From an uncultured Bacilli bacterium (GTDB lineage Bacteria; Bacillota_I; Bacilli_A; RF39; UBA660): a DNA stretch of 64,000 bases. Each line of letters starts with the position of its first letter. Position 1 is the stretch's first letter. The stretch lies in the NCBI GenBank assembly GCA_934120715.1, contig CAKOUW010000001.1, positions 395,629 to 459,628 on the forward strand. Reading direction: 5' to 3'. The translations under genes and the position numbers were made by a program. The notes below the pieces were generated by a model. The model did not search any database. It was not told the DNA's origin and saw nothing but the letters and a program-made list of their open reading frames with translations. Positions 1 through 9,645 of the stretch are shown in pieces.

Positions 1-444
1 TATTAATTTATTAAATTTTATATTATTAGAACTATAATAATCATTAAAGATAGCCTCTAAGATCTTGTTTTTTTCGATATCTATTAGAACCTCATCAGTT
101 ATTTTAATGTTTTTAGTTATGTTTAGTCTAGTATGATATTTTTTAACTATGGAAAGAGAAAAGGAATCGAATGTGGTGATATATGAAGAGTCTATTAGAT
201 CTAATTCTTCTTTTAGAGTGGGATCTTTAGTAATTAGTTTTCTGATTCGCTCTTTCATTTCAGCAGCAGCAGCATTAGTAAAAGTTAAAATTAATAAAGA
301 ATTAATATGAACACCGGATGTTAGTTTTCTTTTAACTCTTTCTGATAGGACGGCAGTTTTTCCCGATCCTGCTCCAGCAGAGACTATTATATTATTGCCA
401 TCTTCATTAATCGCAAGTAATTGTTCCTTAGTCCAATTAGGCAT
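1..444 (-). CDS. addA: AddA helicase-nuclease subunit, N-terminal part (runs off the window)
   Basis: Only the first 148 codons are present; the rest lies before base 1. AddA is the UvrD-like helicase/nuclease subunit of AddAB, which resects double-strand breaks for RecA recombination. The start at 444 (ATG) has an AGGAGGTGAT Shine-Dalgarno. Visible are a Q-motif-like WTKEQ at residues 4-8, a Walker A GAGSGKT at residues 24-30, and a motif Ia-like LTFTNAAAAEMKERI. The start overlaps the end of addB by 8 bases, so the two are translationally coupled, as in other Firmicutes. Other SF1 helicases (PcrA) share these motifs; the addB neighbour decides for AddA. Confidence 0.9.
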   Translation of the reverse strand, partial: MPNWTKEQLLAINEDGNNIIVSAGAGSGKTAVLSERVKRKLTSGVHINSLLILTFTNAAAAEMKERIRKLITKDPTLKEELDLIDSSYITTFDSFSLSIVKKYHTRLNITKNIKITDEVLIDIEKNKILEAIFNDYYSSNNIKFNKLI

Positions 445-2776
445 TATTATCACCTCCTAAGAAAGAAAGATCTTCTACTTTATCAAGATAGATTAAATCT
501 TTTTCCATCATGTAGCATAAGTCTTTATATTTACAAAAATTACATGAGATATTATTACCACTATATACTTTAGGATCAATAGAAAAGTTGGCATTTAGAA
601 TATTATCTTTGGTCTTATTAATATAGTTTTTAGTATAGTTTAATAATTCATATAAGGTATCATCATTTATTAATTTGGAATTACGAGAAAAGCCTTTTTC
701 TTCATCGTAGGACATTCCTTTAATTAAAGAGCTCTTTTCAATAGTTGAATCAAAACGTTCTAGGATATTACTTTTATCTGTTGAATAGCCTTTTAAAAGA
801 AGGCGATCATTTTTTATTTTTTCTAAATCTTTATCCCATGTTGGATAATTAAATAATATATTTTGATAATATAGTCCAGTAAAGATTGGACTAGTGAACA
901 CCTTAGAGTAATTTATTAAATATAAGTAAATTGGTAATTGCATAGAAAGACCATATTTAATTTTTTCTAGGCTTGTATCAATAGTACCAGTTTTATAGTC
1001 TATTATAGAAAAATAAGTATCACTTACCTCACTATAATACATAATTCTATCTATGGTTCCAGTAAAGATTACAGATATATCCGAAGAGATATCAATATCT
1101 ATTTTCTTTTCGTAATAATTATCGTTGTAGCCAGTTAATAATTCTTTTTTCTTTAACTCTTCTATTAAGTTTTTTAAATCTTTTTTTATTTTAACTAGTA
1201 ATAGTCTTTCTTTTACAGATAGTTCTCTTGTTTCTAAATAGTTACTCCACTCTTTTTCAAAATCAAAATTAGTTCTATTATATAGTGATAATATTTGATG
1301 ATAAAGGGATCCAATATAGGCACTGAAATTATCAGTGAAAGGATCTAGTTTTAAGACGTATTTAATATAATATTTAAACTGGCATTCACTATAACTATTT
1401 AGGCTGGTATAAGATAGTTTTAGAGGAAAAGGAAGATTTTTTAGATAGAGATCATTATCTATACCAGTAAACTCATTAGAGTATGTTTTATAGTTAATAG
1501 AGGTATTAGAATATAAAAGTTTTAAGGTATCATCTTTAATTCCATATAAATTATATAGATCTAGTTTTTTACCTAGAGTAATTTTGTTATAAATATTTGA
1601 ATAATTATAATTTATTGGATCAGGTTTTACTACTTCTAAATTATAATCAGTTATTAAGTTAGACTTATAAAATGAAGAGAATGATGATGATAATTTATAT
1701 GATATAAAGACATTTTTAATAGATGATATAACTTTAGCAGTTAGTAGTTTAGATCTTTTATTTAGATAAGGGGTTTTATACATTGCGACTTCATCTTTGA
1801 TATTATCAGTAATATATTCAGTATCTTGATAGACTTTAGGAAGTATATCTCTATTTAGGCCTAGTATAAAGACGTATTCATCAGAGTGGAATTCTTCATT
1901 GAAAAGATTCTTAATATTAATAGCGTTACTATATTTAGGAGGATTAATATAAGTATTTTTCAATTTATCTATTAATATATCATGATATGATTTAGTGTCT
2001 TTATCTAACATGGCAAGAGATGAGATAATAGAAGTTATTTTATTATTTATAGATTGCTTTTTAGGATCTGTTTGATCAATTGTTTCATTAATTAGGAAGT
2101 CTTGAACTACTTTAGTTGGATATATTGAATTTTTCATATCAATATTTATAGGAATATTGTAGTACGAAAAGATCTTTTTTAAAGTATATAGATATTCACT
2201 TGTGATATTGGTAAGATATATTTTATTTATATCAATACCAGTATTAAGTAATTCTATAATCTTTAGACAAACATTATTTACTTCTTCTTCAATAGTGGCA
2301 TTTTCAACTACTTTAACATTTAAAATAACTTGTTCATTTTCATGATTATCTTTTATGCCAAGCATTTTTTCTTCATATTTATCTAGATCATAATATGATA
2401 CAGTTATTACTTCTCTTTTTTCTAGATAGCTTTTAAAAATTGGATTAGTATGAAGAAGTTTTTTTGATGATAATTCTTTTTTTAAGTTGCTTAAAAAGAC
2501 TAATTTAACATCTTTATATTCTTTATCATCTTCTATTATATATAAATTATTTAGATAGACTTTAGCTACATCTAGAGAGTAATTGTATTCCTCCATTAGG
2601 TAGCTTAGAGCTTCTTCATCATAAGAAAAATAATAGTTAGATTTAAATTCTTCTTTAGTCATAAATTTTATATTATAAAAGTTATTATCACTACTTAATT
2701 CTTCTAATATCTTATTTTTTTCTTCAGTGGGACAAACTATTATTAAATTGTCATTTTTATATTTAGAGATATCCAT
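437..2776 (-). CDS. addB: AddB-like Fe-S nuclease subunit (short)
   Basis: About 779 residues, partner of AddA in double-strand-break resection. The start at 2776 (ATG) is preferred because the upstream in-frame GTG lies in the Shine-Dalgarno GAGGTGAT. The C-terminal PD-(D/E)XK nuclease domain carries SECQFKYYIKYVL, the catalytic IDYKTG and CNFCKYKDLCY; the single upstream Cys plus the CxxCx5C cluster fit the AddB iron-sulfur staple. The protein is much shorter than Bacillus AddB (about 1166) and I see no Walker A near its N-terminus, so it may be a nuclease/scaffold without ATPase activity. It is followed directly by addA. Confidence 0.85.
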   Translation of the reverse strand: MDISKYKNDNLIIVCPTEEKNKILEELSSDNNFYNIKFMTKEEFKSNYYFSYDEEALSYLMEEYNYSLDVAKVYLNNLYIIEDDKEYKDVKLVFLSNLKKELSSKKLLHTNPIFKSYLEKREVITVSYYDLDKYEEKMLGIKDNHENEQVILNVKVVENATIEEEVNNVCLKIIELLNTGIDINKIYLTNITSEYLYTLKKIFSYYNIPINIDMKNSIYPTKVVQDFLINETIDQTDPKKQSINNKITSIISSLAMLDKDTKSYHDILIDKLKNTYINPPKYSNAINIKNLFNEEFHSDEYVFILGLNRDILPKVYQDTEYITDNIKDEVAMYKTPYLNKRSKLLTAKVISSIKNVFISYKLSSSFSSFYKSNLITDYNLEVVKPDPINYNYSNIYNKITLGKKLDLYNLYGIKDDTLKLLYSNTSINYKTYSNEFTGIDNDLYLKNLPFPLKLSYTSLNSYSECQFKYYIKYVLKLDPFTDNFSAYIGSLYHQILSLYNRTNFDFEKEWSNYLETRELSVKERLLLVKIKKDLKNLIEELKKKELLTGYNDNYYEKKIDIDISSDISVIFTGTIDRIMYYSEVSDTYFSIIDYKTGTIDTSLEKIKYGLSMQLPIYLYLINYSKVFTSPIFTGLYYQNILFNYPTWDKDLEKIKNDRLLLKGYSTDKSNILERFDSTIEKSSLIKGMSYDEEKGFSRNSKLINDDTLYELLNYTKNYINKTKDNILNANFSIDPKVYSGNNISCNFCKYKDLCYMMEKDLIYLDKVEDLSFLGGDNNA

Positions 2777-2911
2777 TTTTATCACCTCTTTAATTATATC
2801 TGTTTATTTATATTTGGACAAGAGATGAGGAGGAATATTTGAAGATACATAATTAAAAGAAATAGCCAATACACAATTGCATTGACTATAAAATGATATT
2901 TGAAAGCTTTT

Positions 2912-5395
2912 TTACTTGTAATAATCCAGTACTACGGTTTCTGTACAATTTCCAGCATTGTCGCATATAAAAAACTGCCCTTTAATACATTTAACATAAT
3001 CTTTTCTAACGCACCAATATGATAATCCTGCTTCAAATATACCGTTAGTGCCAGTGTTGTAAAAAGTATGCCATGCATCACCCATACCATTCATTTCATA
3101 TGTTGTACCACATCCAGCTTTATTAAATGAATAATAGTAGCCGGGAGCACTGTAAGCGTATTTAAAGCCAGTTTTTGAATTAGATATGCCAGAAGTAGCA
3201 TCGGTAAAACGATAGCCAAACCAATACTGAGGCGTTGAGTCTATTTCTTTATATTTTAACTCAAGTTTTTCGACAGCTTGAGGTGGTGTTGAATCTTTTT
3301 TTACTGTTTGGTCGCATTTACCTGTTGTGCCTGCTTCGTTTTTTACATATCCATACCATGTTGTGCCTTTTGTGTCATCATATTGCCGTTCAACTAAAAC
3401 ATCATCATAATGATCAGGTGTGTCTCCCCAATTAACAGAATCTAAGAAATAGTGTTGTACGGGGCTTGACCCCTTCTGAACTGGATTCAACGTCACTTTA
3501 ACACTACTGCCCTTATACCAGTCATTATCTCCTACTTTGCCATCCAAGCTTATCCAACATGTTGGTTTGCTTTTGTCTATTTTTACTTTTTGGCTGCATG
3601 TGCCTTTATTACCTGCATAATCATATACGTTTATGCTAACATTCCTTCCTGAGGTATTGTCTTTTATTTCGCTTAGGTATCTTTGATCATTATTGCAACC
3701 ACTTCCTCCTTTATCCGAGCACATTCCTTCTATAGTTACATTGCTAGTATACCAGCCATTATCACCTTCGGTGCCCTTAATAATTTTCGTGCTACAGGTT
3801 GGTGGTGTTGAGTCTTTTTTTACTATTTGGTCGCATTTACCTGTTGTGCCTGCTTCGTTTTTTACATATCCATACCATGTTGTGCCTTCTGTGTCGTATC
3901 GTTGCCACCAGCTTTCCTCATTATTATAAAGATCTGAAACAAGTTCGTCCTCTCCATAATCATAAGTATCTAAGAAATAGTGTACAAGGCTTGGACCCTT
4001 AGGACCATCATGAGCTGGTTTCAATGTCACTTTAACACTACTGTCCTTATACCAGCCATTATCTCCTACTTCGCCATCCAAGCTTATCCAACATGTTGGT
4101 TTGCTTTTATCTATTTTTACTGTTTTGCTGCATGTGCCTTTATTACCTGCACGATCCAATACGGTTTTAGTGACAGTCTCTTTTGAGGTATTGTGATCTA
4201 TTGTGCTTTCGGAAGTTAATGTATTAACGCAACCGCTTCCTCCTATATCCCAGCACCTTCCTTTTACAGTTACATCGCTAGTATACCATTCATTATCGCC
4301 TTTGGTGCCATCAGTAATTTCCATGCTACAGGTTGGTGGTGTTTTATCTATCCTTACACTAACTTTTTTACTGCCACCATTATTAGTAGTAAAGTTTAAA
4401 TCGTAAACGCCTTCTTTCGTAATATTAACTTTGCTTTTCTTCTCATTTTCTAAAATTACATCTTCCGGGTTACCACAACTATCTTTAGCAGTTGCATTTA
4501 CATAGACGTTTGTGTTTACCCAATCACCAAAATTATACTTCTTATATTCTTTTACCTTACTATCTTTGAATGCACCTTCATACTTTTTAGCTACAACTAC
4601 TATTTTAGGAGCTTTATAATTTAGGAATATAGTTTCATTTAATACTTCATACTGATATTCGATGTCTCCCTTATCCTTATACCTATATCTTAAGACTAAT
4701 TTATAATTTTTGTTTTCTCTATCTTGAGGTACGGTACTTAGATCAATAGCATTTTCAGTTGTATCTATATCTTTATATTCTAAGCTTCTTATTGCCTCTT
4801 GATTGTTACTATTTATGGATTCAATTAATGCATATTTATAGTCTTCTATTTTATTATTATTGATTTGTAAAGTTACTTTGGCATTTTCTTTATTAGGGAA
4901 GCATTTGTTGCCACCAGATATTTTAGCAACTTTTTTTCCTACATCTTTACATATAGCTGGAGTAGTTGCTTTGGTTTGATATATTGTTTCCCCAGATTTT
5001 TTACATACTATTGTTGGGTAATATTTATACTTTCCAGATGAACTTCTAACAACATATGCCGCTATATTGTTGCTGTCACCTGTCCCAACACATTCAACTC
5101 CATCTAAATTATATTTTTTAAGTAAATTATGTTCTTCTAAATCAGTGAATGTTATATCAACACATTGTGTAGTAAGATCTTTTTTGTTAAACTTGTCTTC
5201 TGCATAGGTATCAATATACAATTTTGCTGATGATGATATTGAATTTTCATATGATGTATATTTTTTTGTTTCGTTGTTTCGTTTTAGGCTACTGATTGTT
5301 GGTAGGGCTATGGCAATAACTATTCCTAAAATAGCGACTGCTACCACTAACTCTACTAAAGTAAAACCTTTATTTTGGTTTATTTTGGACTTCAT
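2912..5395 (-). CDS. Giant type IV pilin-like protein with Ig-like repeats (copy A)
   Basis: 827 residues. The N-terminus has a prepilin signature (short basic leader, then G/FTLVELVVAVAILGIV, with Glu5 after the cleavage site), so the protein should be processed by a prepilin peptidase and assembled into or anchored by a pilus-like structure. Residues about 30-150 form a pilin-like head. The rest is a series of Ig-like modules with repeated marks such as KIDKSKPTC, DNGWY, GGSGC and AGNKGTC. Two modules are a near-identical tandem duplication of about 175 residues. Cysteines recur at fixed module positions, suggesting disulfides outside the cell. No prepilin peptidase, assembly ATPase or platform gene is in the window. 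It is a paralogue of the upstream gene. Confidence 0.85.
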   Translation of the reverse strand: MKSKINQNKGFTLVELVVAVAILGIVIAIALPTISSLKRNNETKKYTSYENSISSSAKLYIDTYAEDKFNKKDLTTQCVDITFTDLEEHNLLKKYNLDGVECVGTGDSNNIAAYVVRSSSGKYKYYPTIVCKKSGETIYQTKATTPAICKDVGKKVAKISGGNKCFPNKENAKVTLQINNNKIEDYKYALIESINSNNQEAIRSLEYKDIDTTENAIDLSTVPQDRENKNYKLVLRYRYKDKGDIEYQYEVLNETIFLNYKAPKIVVVAKKYEGAFKDSKVKEYKKYNFGDWVNTNVYVNATAKDSCGNPEDVILENEKKSKVNITKEGVYDLNFTTNNGGSKKVSVRIDKTPPTCSMEITDGTKGDNEWYTSDVTVKGRCWDIGGSGCVNTLTSESTIDHNTSKETVTKTVLDRAGNKGTCSKTVKIDKSKPTCWISLDGEVGDNGWYKDSSVKVTLKPAHDGPKGPSLVHYFLDTYDYGEDELVSDLYNNEESWWQRYDTEGTTWYGYVKNEAGTTGKCDQIVKKDSTPPTCSTKIIKGTEGDNGWYTSNVTIEGMCSDKGGSGCNNDQRYLSEIKDNTSGRNVSINVYDYAGNKGTCSQKVKIDKSKPTCWISLDGKVGDNDWYKGSSVKVTLNPVQKGSSPVQHYFLDSVNWGDTPDHYDDVLVERQYDDTKGTTWYGYVKNEAGTTGKCDQTVKKDSTPPQAVEKLELKYKEIDSTPQYWFGYRFTDATSGISNSKTGFKYAYSAPGYYYSFNKAGCGTTYEMNGMGDAWHTFYNTGTNGIFEAGLSYWCVRKDYVKCIKGQFFICDNAGNCTETVVLDYYK
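3307..3888 (-). repeat. Tandem internal duplication in pilin-like gene A
   Basis: A 63-base stretch at 3307-3369 recurs identically at 3826-3888. A flanking block starting at 3541 recurs at 4075 with few changes. The offsets (519 and 534 bases) are multiples of three, so this is an in-frame duplication of one Ig-like module pair of about 175 residues. Nucleotide near-identity indicates recent duplication or gene conversion. Confidence 0.85.
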
Positions 5396-5480
5396 ACATA
5401 CTCTCCTACTTTACTATTCTATGAAAAGTATATAATAATTTGGGATCTTTTTCAACAAATTGAGAGCGTTTTAGACAACA

Positions 5481-5505
5481 AAAGCTAGTGCTTTGACACT
5501 AGCTA
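5481..5505 (-). terminator. Rho-independent terminator after pilin-like gene B
   Basis: A 7-bp perfect stem GCTAGTG/CACTAGC with a 6-base loop is followed on the minus strand by TTTTGTTGT. It lies between the two pilin-like genes, so they are probably separate transcripts. Confidence 0.75.
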
Positions 5506-5546
5506 TCATAAATTTATTTATTTGTCTTAGTACATTTCTGCTAAAT

Positions 5547-8500
5547 CTAAAATTCATTGTTACAACTACACCAAAATCTTGAGTAGCCACACTGATATTC
5601 ATCATTTAATTGCTGGGCTGTTTTTCCTTTACACCAGTTAGATACGCATATTCTCATGTATCCATAGTCCGGATTACATCTACCCTTATTTTGGCACCAG
5701 TTGCTAGTCCAATTTTTAGGTTCCCAGTTCTTTTCTGTTGCGGTATTACCAGGAATTTGATTACGGTAAGTACCAAAAACATCATCATCAATAGGGCACT
5801 CATTTTTAACAGTGTAGGTGCGATAGTCTTTGCTGACGTTTCCTGCTTTATCGGTACAGGTGAATGTAGCAGTTTTACTAGATGAACTTTTTTTGAAACT
5901 AAGAGAAGTTCCAGCTGTTGTTTCACCATCAAAGCTAATACTTTTTGACTGTATACCAGATAAATTATCTGAGCATGATAGTGATACAGGCTGCATTTTT
6001 TTATAAGTTCCACTAGCAAGTGATGGAGTTACTGTAGGAGGTGTTGAGTCTTTTTTGAACCAAACATTACAACTATTAGTATTACCAGCATTATCTTTTA
6101 CATAACCATAGTATGTTATGCCTGTTGTATCATAATCATATGTTTGCTGTGTAGCTTTATTATACCAAGTTTTTTTTCGAGCTGTTATTCCATATTGAGC
6201 AATTCCACTAGCGGTATCACTTTTATTTAATGTTAAAGTGACCTCAGGCGATGTGTACCAATTGTCCAGACCTTTAGTACCATTTATTGTTATTGAACAA
6301 GACGGTGGTGTTTTATCTATTCTTACTGTTCGATCGTGTGGACACACCGTTTCATTTCCAGCTTTGTCTTTTACTGTTCCTGGTGACAAGGTTGTACTAT
6401 TCATTTCCTCATTTATAGTCCACCATACATTATCCTTTTGGCATCCACTTCCCGAATCACGACATATTCCTGATATTGTTACGCTATTATTGGTCCATGC
6501 CGTACTTCCACCTTCATTTATGCACTCTGGAGGTGTTTTATCGATTTGAAAAATATATGGACCACTTACGGCACTTTCGTTGCCTGCATTGTCTCTTGTT
6601 TTCATATAAAGAACAGTATTACTATTATAATTATATGATTTTGTTGGATCAAACCAACCCCATGTTCCATTATCACCAACTTTAAAATAATATCTTTCTA
6701 TACCAGAACCTTTTAAAACAATGCTTTTATCTTCTGGAAGAGCGTATGAATCACTACTTTCAAACCCTGTCCACGTTATTGTTTGATTTGTCCATAGTGT
6801 ACTATCTGAATTGTAACTAACTAATTTAGTTGAAGTTGCGGCACCGCTTAATTTAACGATGGCTTTTGGCTTACTTGGCGGTGTTGAGTCCTTTTTAAAT
6901 TTGAAATCACATATTTTTTCATTGCCAGCATTATCTTTTACATATCCATAATATGTTACACCATCTGTATCTTCATAACGGTCCACATCATTCCAACTGT
7001 TATACGTTGCGGATGTATTTCGTGACATTCCATGTTCGGCAATTCCACTACCGGCATCACTTTTATTTAATAATAATCTTATATGTTTATCAGTATACCA
7101 GCCATTTACCATTGTTGGATTGCCTTCAACACTAACACTACACTCTGGAGGTTTTTTATCTATTTTTATCGTATAATTAGGCGAATATTCAGAACAGTTT
7201 CCAGCTGCATCACAAGCTTTATATTGAATCATAGATGTTCCTTCTGACTCAATGTTTCTATAGTTTTGTTTCTGATTGGTTAAGTTTTTGGTTGTTCCTG
7301 TTGTCGTAAAATAATATTTTATGCCCTTTGAAACAGCATCAGTCGAATAAGGCATCGTGTATATTTTTAGATTGGACCATGCACCACTTGAATAGTCCTT
7401 TAAGGACATGTTGCCATAAGTTGATGAAGTTGGTCTTGATTGTTCTTCATTACTATTCCATTTCTTTAATTTTACAACCGGTACAGATGGTGGTGTTGAA
7501 TCTTTGTTAAATTTAGCGGAATTGCACTCTGCTGTATTTCCAGCATTATCTTCTACATAGCCAAAGTATTGTATATTTTTGTCATCATCTTTTACTGTTG
7601 TAGATGCCACACTATTATACTTGGTTGAATCTGTAGTACGTTTTTGTGGCTTTAGTCCATATTTAGCAACTCCACTAAGACTATCACTTTTAGTTAAAGT
7701 TACGCCTACTTCTTTATCAACGTACCAGCCATTTCTTGTGTTACCTGTAACTTGTACACTACACTCTGGTGCTGTTTTGTCAACCTTAATTTTAACATCA
7801 TTATGAGTATCATTTTCAGTAGTAAGTCGTAGTATATGTTCCCCATCGTCTTCAATGTTATAGGTAACACTTTCTCCTTTTTTTGACTCATTTGTTGATA
7901 AAAGTACACTATCTACTTTTAATTTTTTATTGCAGCTATCTTTAGCAGTTGCCTTTACGTAGACACTCATATTGGTCCAGTCATCAAAACTATAATTTTC
8001 ATATTTTTTTGCATCAGTATCATTATATTTGCCATTATATTTTTTAGCGACAACTGTTATTTTAGGGGCTTTATAGTTTAACTGAACCGTTTTACTTAAA
8101 ACTTTATATTGGTACTCATAATCTCCAGTATATCCATATCTTAATACAACTTTATAATTTTTGTTTTCCCTACCCTGATTAACGGTACGTAAATCGATAT
8201 AGCCGTCAGTTATATCATTATATGCTAAGTTCCTTATTGCATCTTGATTATTGCTACTTGAGACTTCAACTAAGGCATACTGAACATTTCTAGCGTCAGA
8301 ATCCTCAATGTCAATTTTTATCTTTGCATTTTCACTACTAGTAAAGCAGGAGTTATCATCATCCAGGCTAGCAATTGGCTGGGCAACTTTGGTGCATACT
8401 GATGGAAGAGTATATTTGGTTTCATATATTTTTTCTTCATCCTTTTGGCATATAATTGTTGGGTAATATTTATACCGTCCAGATGGTTCTTTAATTACAT

Positions 8501-8834
8501 AAGCTGCTATGTCGTCGCCCGTTCCACTACATTTAACTCCATCTAAATTGTATTCTTTAAGTAAATTGTGGCTTTTTAAATCGTCAAATGTTATACCAGC
8601 ACACTGCGTGGTAAGGTCTTTTTTATTAAATTTATCTTCATCATATGAATCCATATATAATTTGCTGGAAGAAATTATAGAATTTTCATATGATGTATAT
8701 TTTTTTGTTTCGTTGTTTCGTTTTAGGTTACTAATTGTTGGCAAAGCTATGGCAACAACAATTCCTAAAATAGCGACCGCTACCACTAGTTCCACTAGTG
8801 TGAATCCACTATTTTTATTTATTGTTGGTTTCAT
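5547..8834 (-). CDS. Giant type IV pilin-like protein with Ig-like repeats and Cys-rich tail (copy B)
   Basis: 1095 residues with the same prepilin N-terminus as copy A (G/FTLVELVVAVAILGIV) and a nearly identical first 120 residues, so the two genes are tandem paralogues. The body is a chain of Ig-like modules of about 100 residues, each with a K(I/V)DKTPPEC start, a NGWY motif, an SGIA(Q/E)(Y/H)G motif and a YYGYVKDNAGN end. The last 85 residues form a different, Cys- and Trp-rich domain (8 Cys) absent from copy A. Translation starts at ATG after AGGAGGATGAGGA. The family looks like a surface adhesin displayed on a pseudopilin stalk; that role is inference. Confidence 0.85.
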   Translation of the reverse strand: MKPTINKNSGFTLVELVVAVAILGIVVAIALPTISNLKRNNETKKYTSYENSIISSSKLYMDSYDEDKFNKKDLTTQCAGITFDDLKSHNLLKEYNLDGVKCSGTGDDIAAYVIKEPSGRYKYYPTIICQKDEEKIYETKYTLPSVCTKVAQPIASLDDDNSCFTSSENAKIKIDIEDSDARNVQYALVEVSSSNNQDAIRNLAYNDITDGYIDLRTVNQGRENKNYKVVLRYGYTGDYEYQYKVLSKTVQLNYKAPKITVVAKKYNGKYNDTDAKKYENYSFDDWTNMSVYVKATAKDSCNKKLKVDSVLLSTNESKKGESVTYNIEDDGEHILRLTTENDTHNDVKIKVDKTAPECSVQVTGNTRNGWYVDKEVGVTLTKSDSLSGVAKYGLKPQKRTTDSTKYNSVASTTVKDDDKNIQYFGYVEDNAGNTAECNSAKFNKDSTPPSVPVVKLKKWNSNEEQSRPTSSTYGNMSLKDYSSGAWSNLKIYTMPYSTDAVSKGIKYYFTTTGTTKNLTNQKQNYRNIESEGTSMIQYKACDAAGNCSEYSPNYTIKIDKKPPECSVSVEGNPTMVNGWYTDKHIRLLLNKSDAGSGIAEHGMSRNTSATYNSWNDVDRYEDTDGVTYYGYVKDNAGNEKICDFKFKKDSTPPSKPKAIVKLSGAATSTKLVSYNSDSTLWTNQTITWTGFESSDSYALPEDKSIVLKGSGIERYYFKVGDNGTWGWFDPTKSYNYNSNTVLYMKTRDNAGNESAVSGPYIFQIDKTPPECINEGGSTAWTNNSVTISGICRDSGSGCQKDNVWWTINEEMNSTTLSPGTVKDKAGNETVCPHDRTVRIDKTPPSCSITINGTKGLDNWYTSPEVTLTLNKSDTASGIAQYGITARKKTWYNKATQQTYDYDTTGITYYGYVKDNAGNTNSCNVWFKKDSTPPTVTPSLASGTYKKMQPVSLSCSDNLSGIQSKSISFDGETTAGTSLSFKKSSSSKTATFTCTDKAGNVSKDYRTYTVKNECPIDDDVFGTYRNQIPGNTATEKNWEPKNWTSNWCQNKGRCNPDYGYMRICVSNWCKGKTAQQLNDEYQCGYSRFWCSCNNEF

Positions 8835-8919
8835 TCCTCATCCTCCTATCATCTTACTCTTGATAAGAGTATACAATACTTTTTTGTTTTTTTCAAGAAA
8901 TCGTGTCACACCTCTAAAT

Positions 8920-8950
8920 AAAAAAAAGCAGCTTATTCAGCTTCTTTTTC
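8920..8950 (-). terminator. Terminator after rpmF
   Basis: An imperfect hairpin (AAGAAGC ... GCTGCTT) followed by a T-run on the minus strand overlaps the last codons and stop of rpmF. Confidence 0.55.
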
Positions 8951-9139
8951 TACTACCTTATTTCCTTTATAAGTTCCACATTTTGGACATACTCTATGTG
9001 GTTTAATAGTTTCACCACAACTTGGGCATTTTGTCATTCCAGGAACTTCCATAGCATTATGACTTCTTCTTTGTCTTTTTCTAGTCTTTGATACTTTACG
9101 GAAAGGTACTGCAAATAGTTGAATATCTAACTTCATCAT
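8933..9139 (-). CDS. rpmF: Ribosomal protein bL32
   Basis: 68 residues, 50S subunit protein bL32. It has the conserved AVPFRKVSKTRKRQRRSH N-terminal block and a zinc ribbon CPSC...CPKC (residues about 39-54), the four-Cys zinc-binding form. The start at 9139 (ATGATG after AGGAGTGATAAA) adds about 8 residues (MMKLDIQLF) before the AVPF that usually follows the initiator Met. It lies 13 bases after the yceD-family gene, the usual yceD-rpmF pairing. Confidence 0.97.
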   Translation of the reverse strand: MMKLDIQLFAVPFRKVSKTRKRQRRSHNAMEVPGMTKCPSCGETIKPHRVCPKCGTYKGNKVVEKEAE

Positions 9140-9152
9140 TTTATCACTCCTT

Positions 9153-9626
9153 TTATAAATCTTTTAATAAATCACTAAATGGATTATTAGAATTTTTTAG
9201 TTCCTCTTCACTAATCAATCTCCATCCATCCCCATGAAATTTACTGAGATCATTAACCTTAGTAAAATGTAAGGGGATCTCCAGTACAATATTTTCCCAC
9301 AAAAACTGAAATATATCAAGTGTATTTTCATCTTTTTTCCAATTTTCTTCTATTACATCATCATATTCAAATAATATTTTATAGTCAACTGGCTCAAGTG
9401 AGATGGAATCTTCAAGTATTAATGTTGCATTTACCGAAGCTTTTATATAAGTTTCTTCTTCTTCAATATCTTCACCAGGAACTATATATATTTCACCAGT
9501 TAAAGATAAATCTTTTATATCTTTTACGCTACTATCGGCAAAATAACTATCATCAATTTTATATGTATTAGTGATATCAATTTTTTCTTTATTTTTTCTA
9601 TTAATTGGGGTTAAATCTATATCCAT
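9153..9626 (-). CDS. YceD/DUF177 family protein
   Basis: About 157 residues. The family is nearly always encoded next to rpmF and is linked to large-subunit rRNA accumulation or processing in bacteria and plastids. The C-terminal half has the expected late GWRLISEEEL...NPFSDLLKDL pattern, and the acidic N-terminal half is typical. I chose ATG 9626 over an upstream in-frame Leu start because AAGGAG lies 5 bases before it. No catalytic motif is known for the family. Confidence 0.8.
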   Translation of the reverse strand: MDIDLTPINRKNKEKIDITNTYKIDDSYFADSSVKDIKDLSLTGEIYIVPGEDIEEEETYIKASVNATLILEDSISLEPVDYKILFEYDDVIEENWKKDENTLDIFQFLWENIVLEIPLHFTKVNDLSKFHGDGWRLISEEELKNSNNPFSDLLKDL

Positions 9627-9645
9627 ATAAACTCCTTTATCTTGA

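Noticed and set aside
5654..6019. 121-codon minus-strand frame inside pilin-like gene B
   Set aside because: Overlaps the long gene in another frame with low-complexity translation and no ribosome site.
8509..9006. 165-codon + strand frame antisense to pilin-like gene B and rpmF
   Set aside because: Shadow frame of two well-supported genes on the other strand; no start signals.
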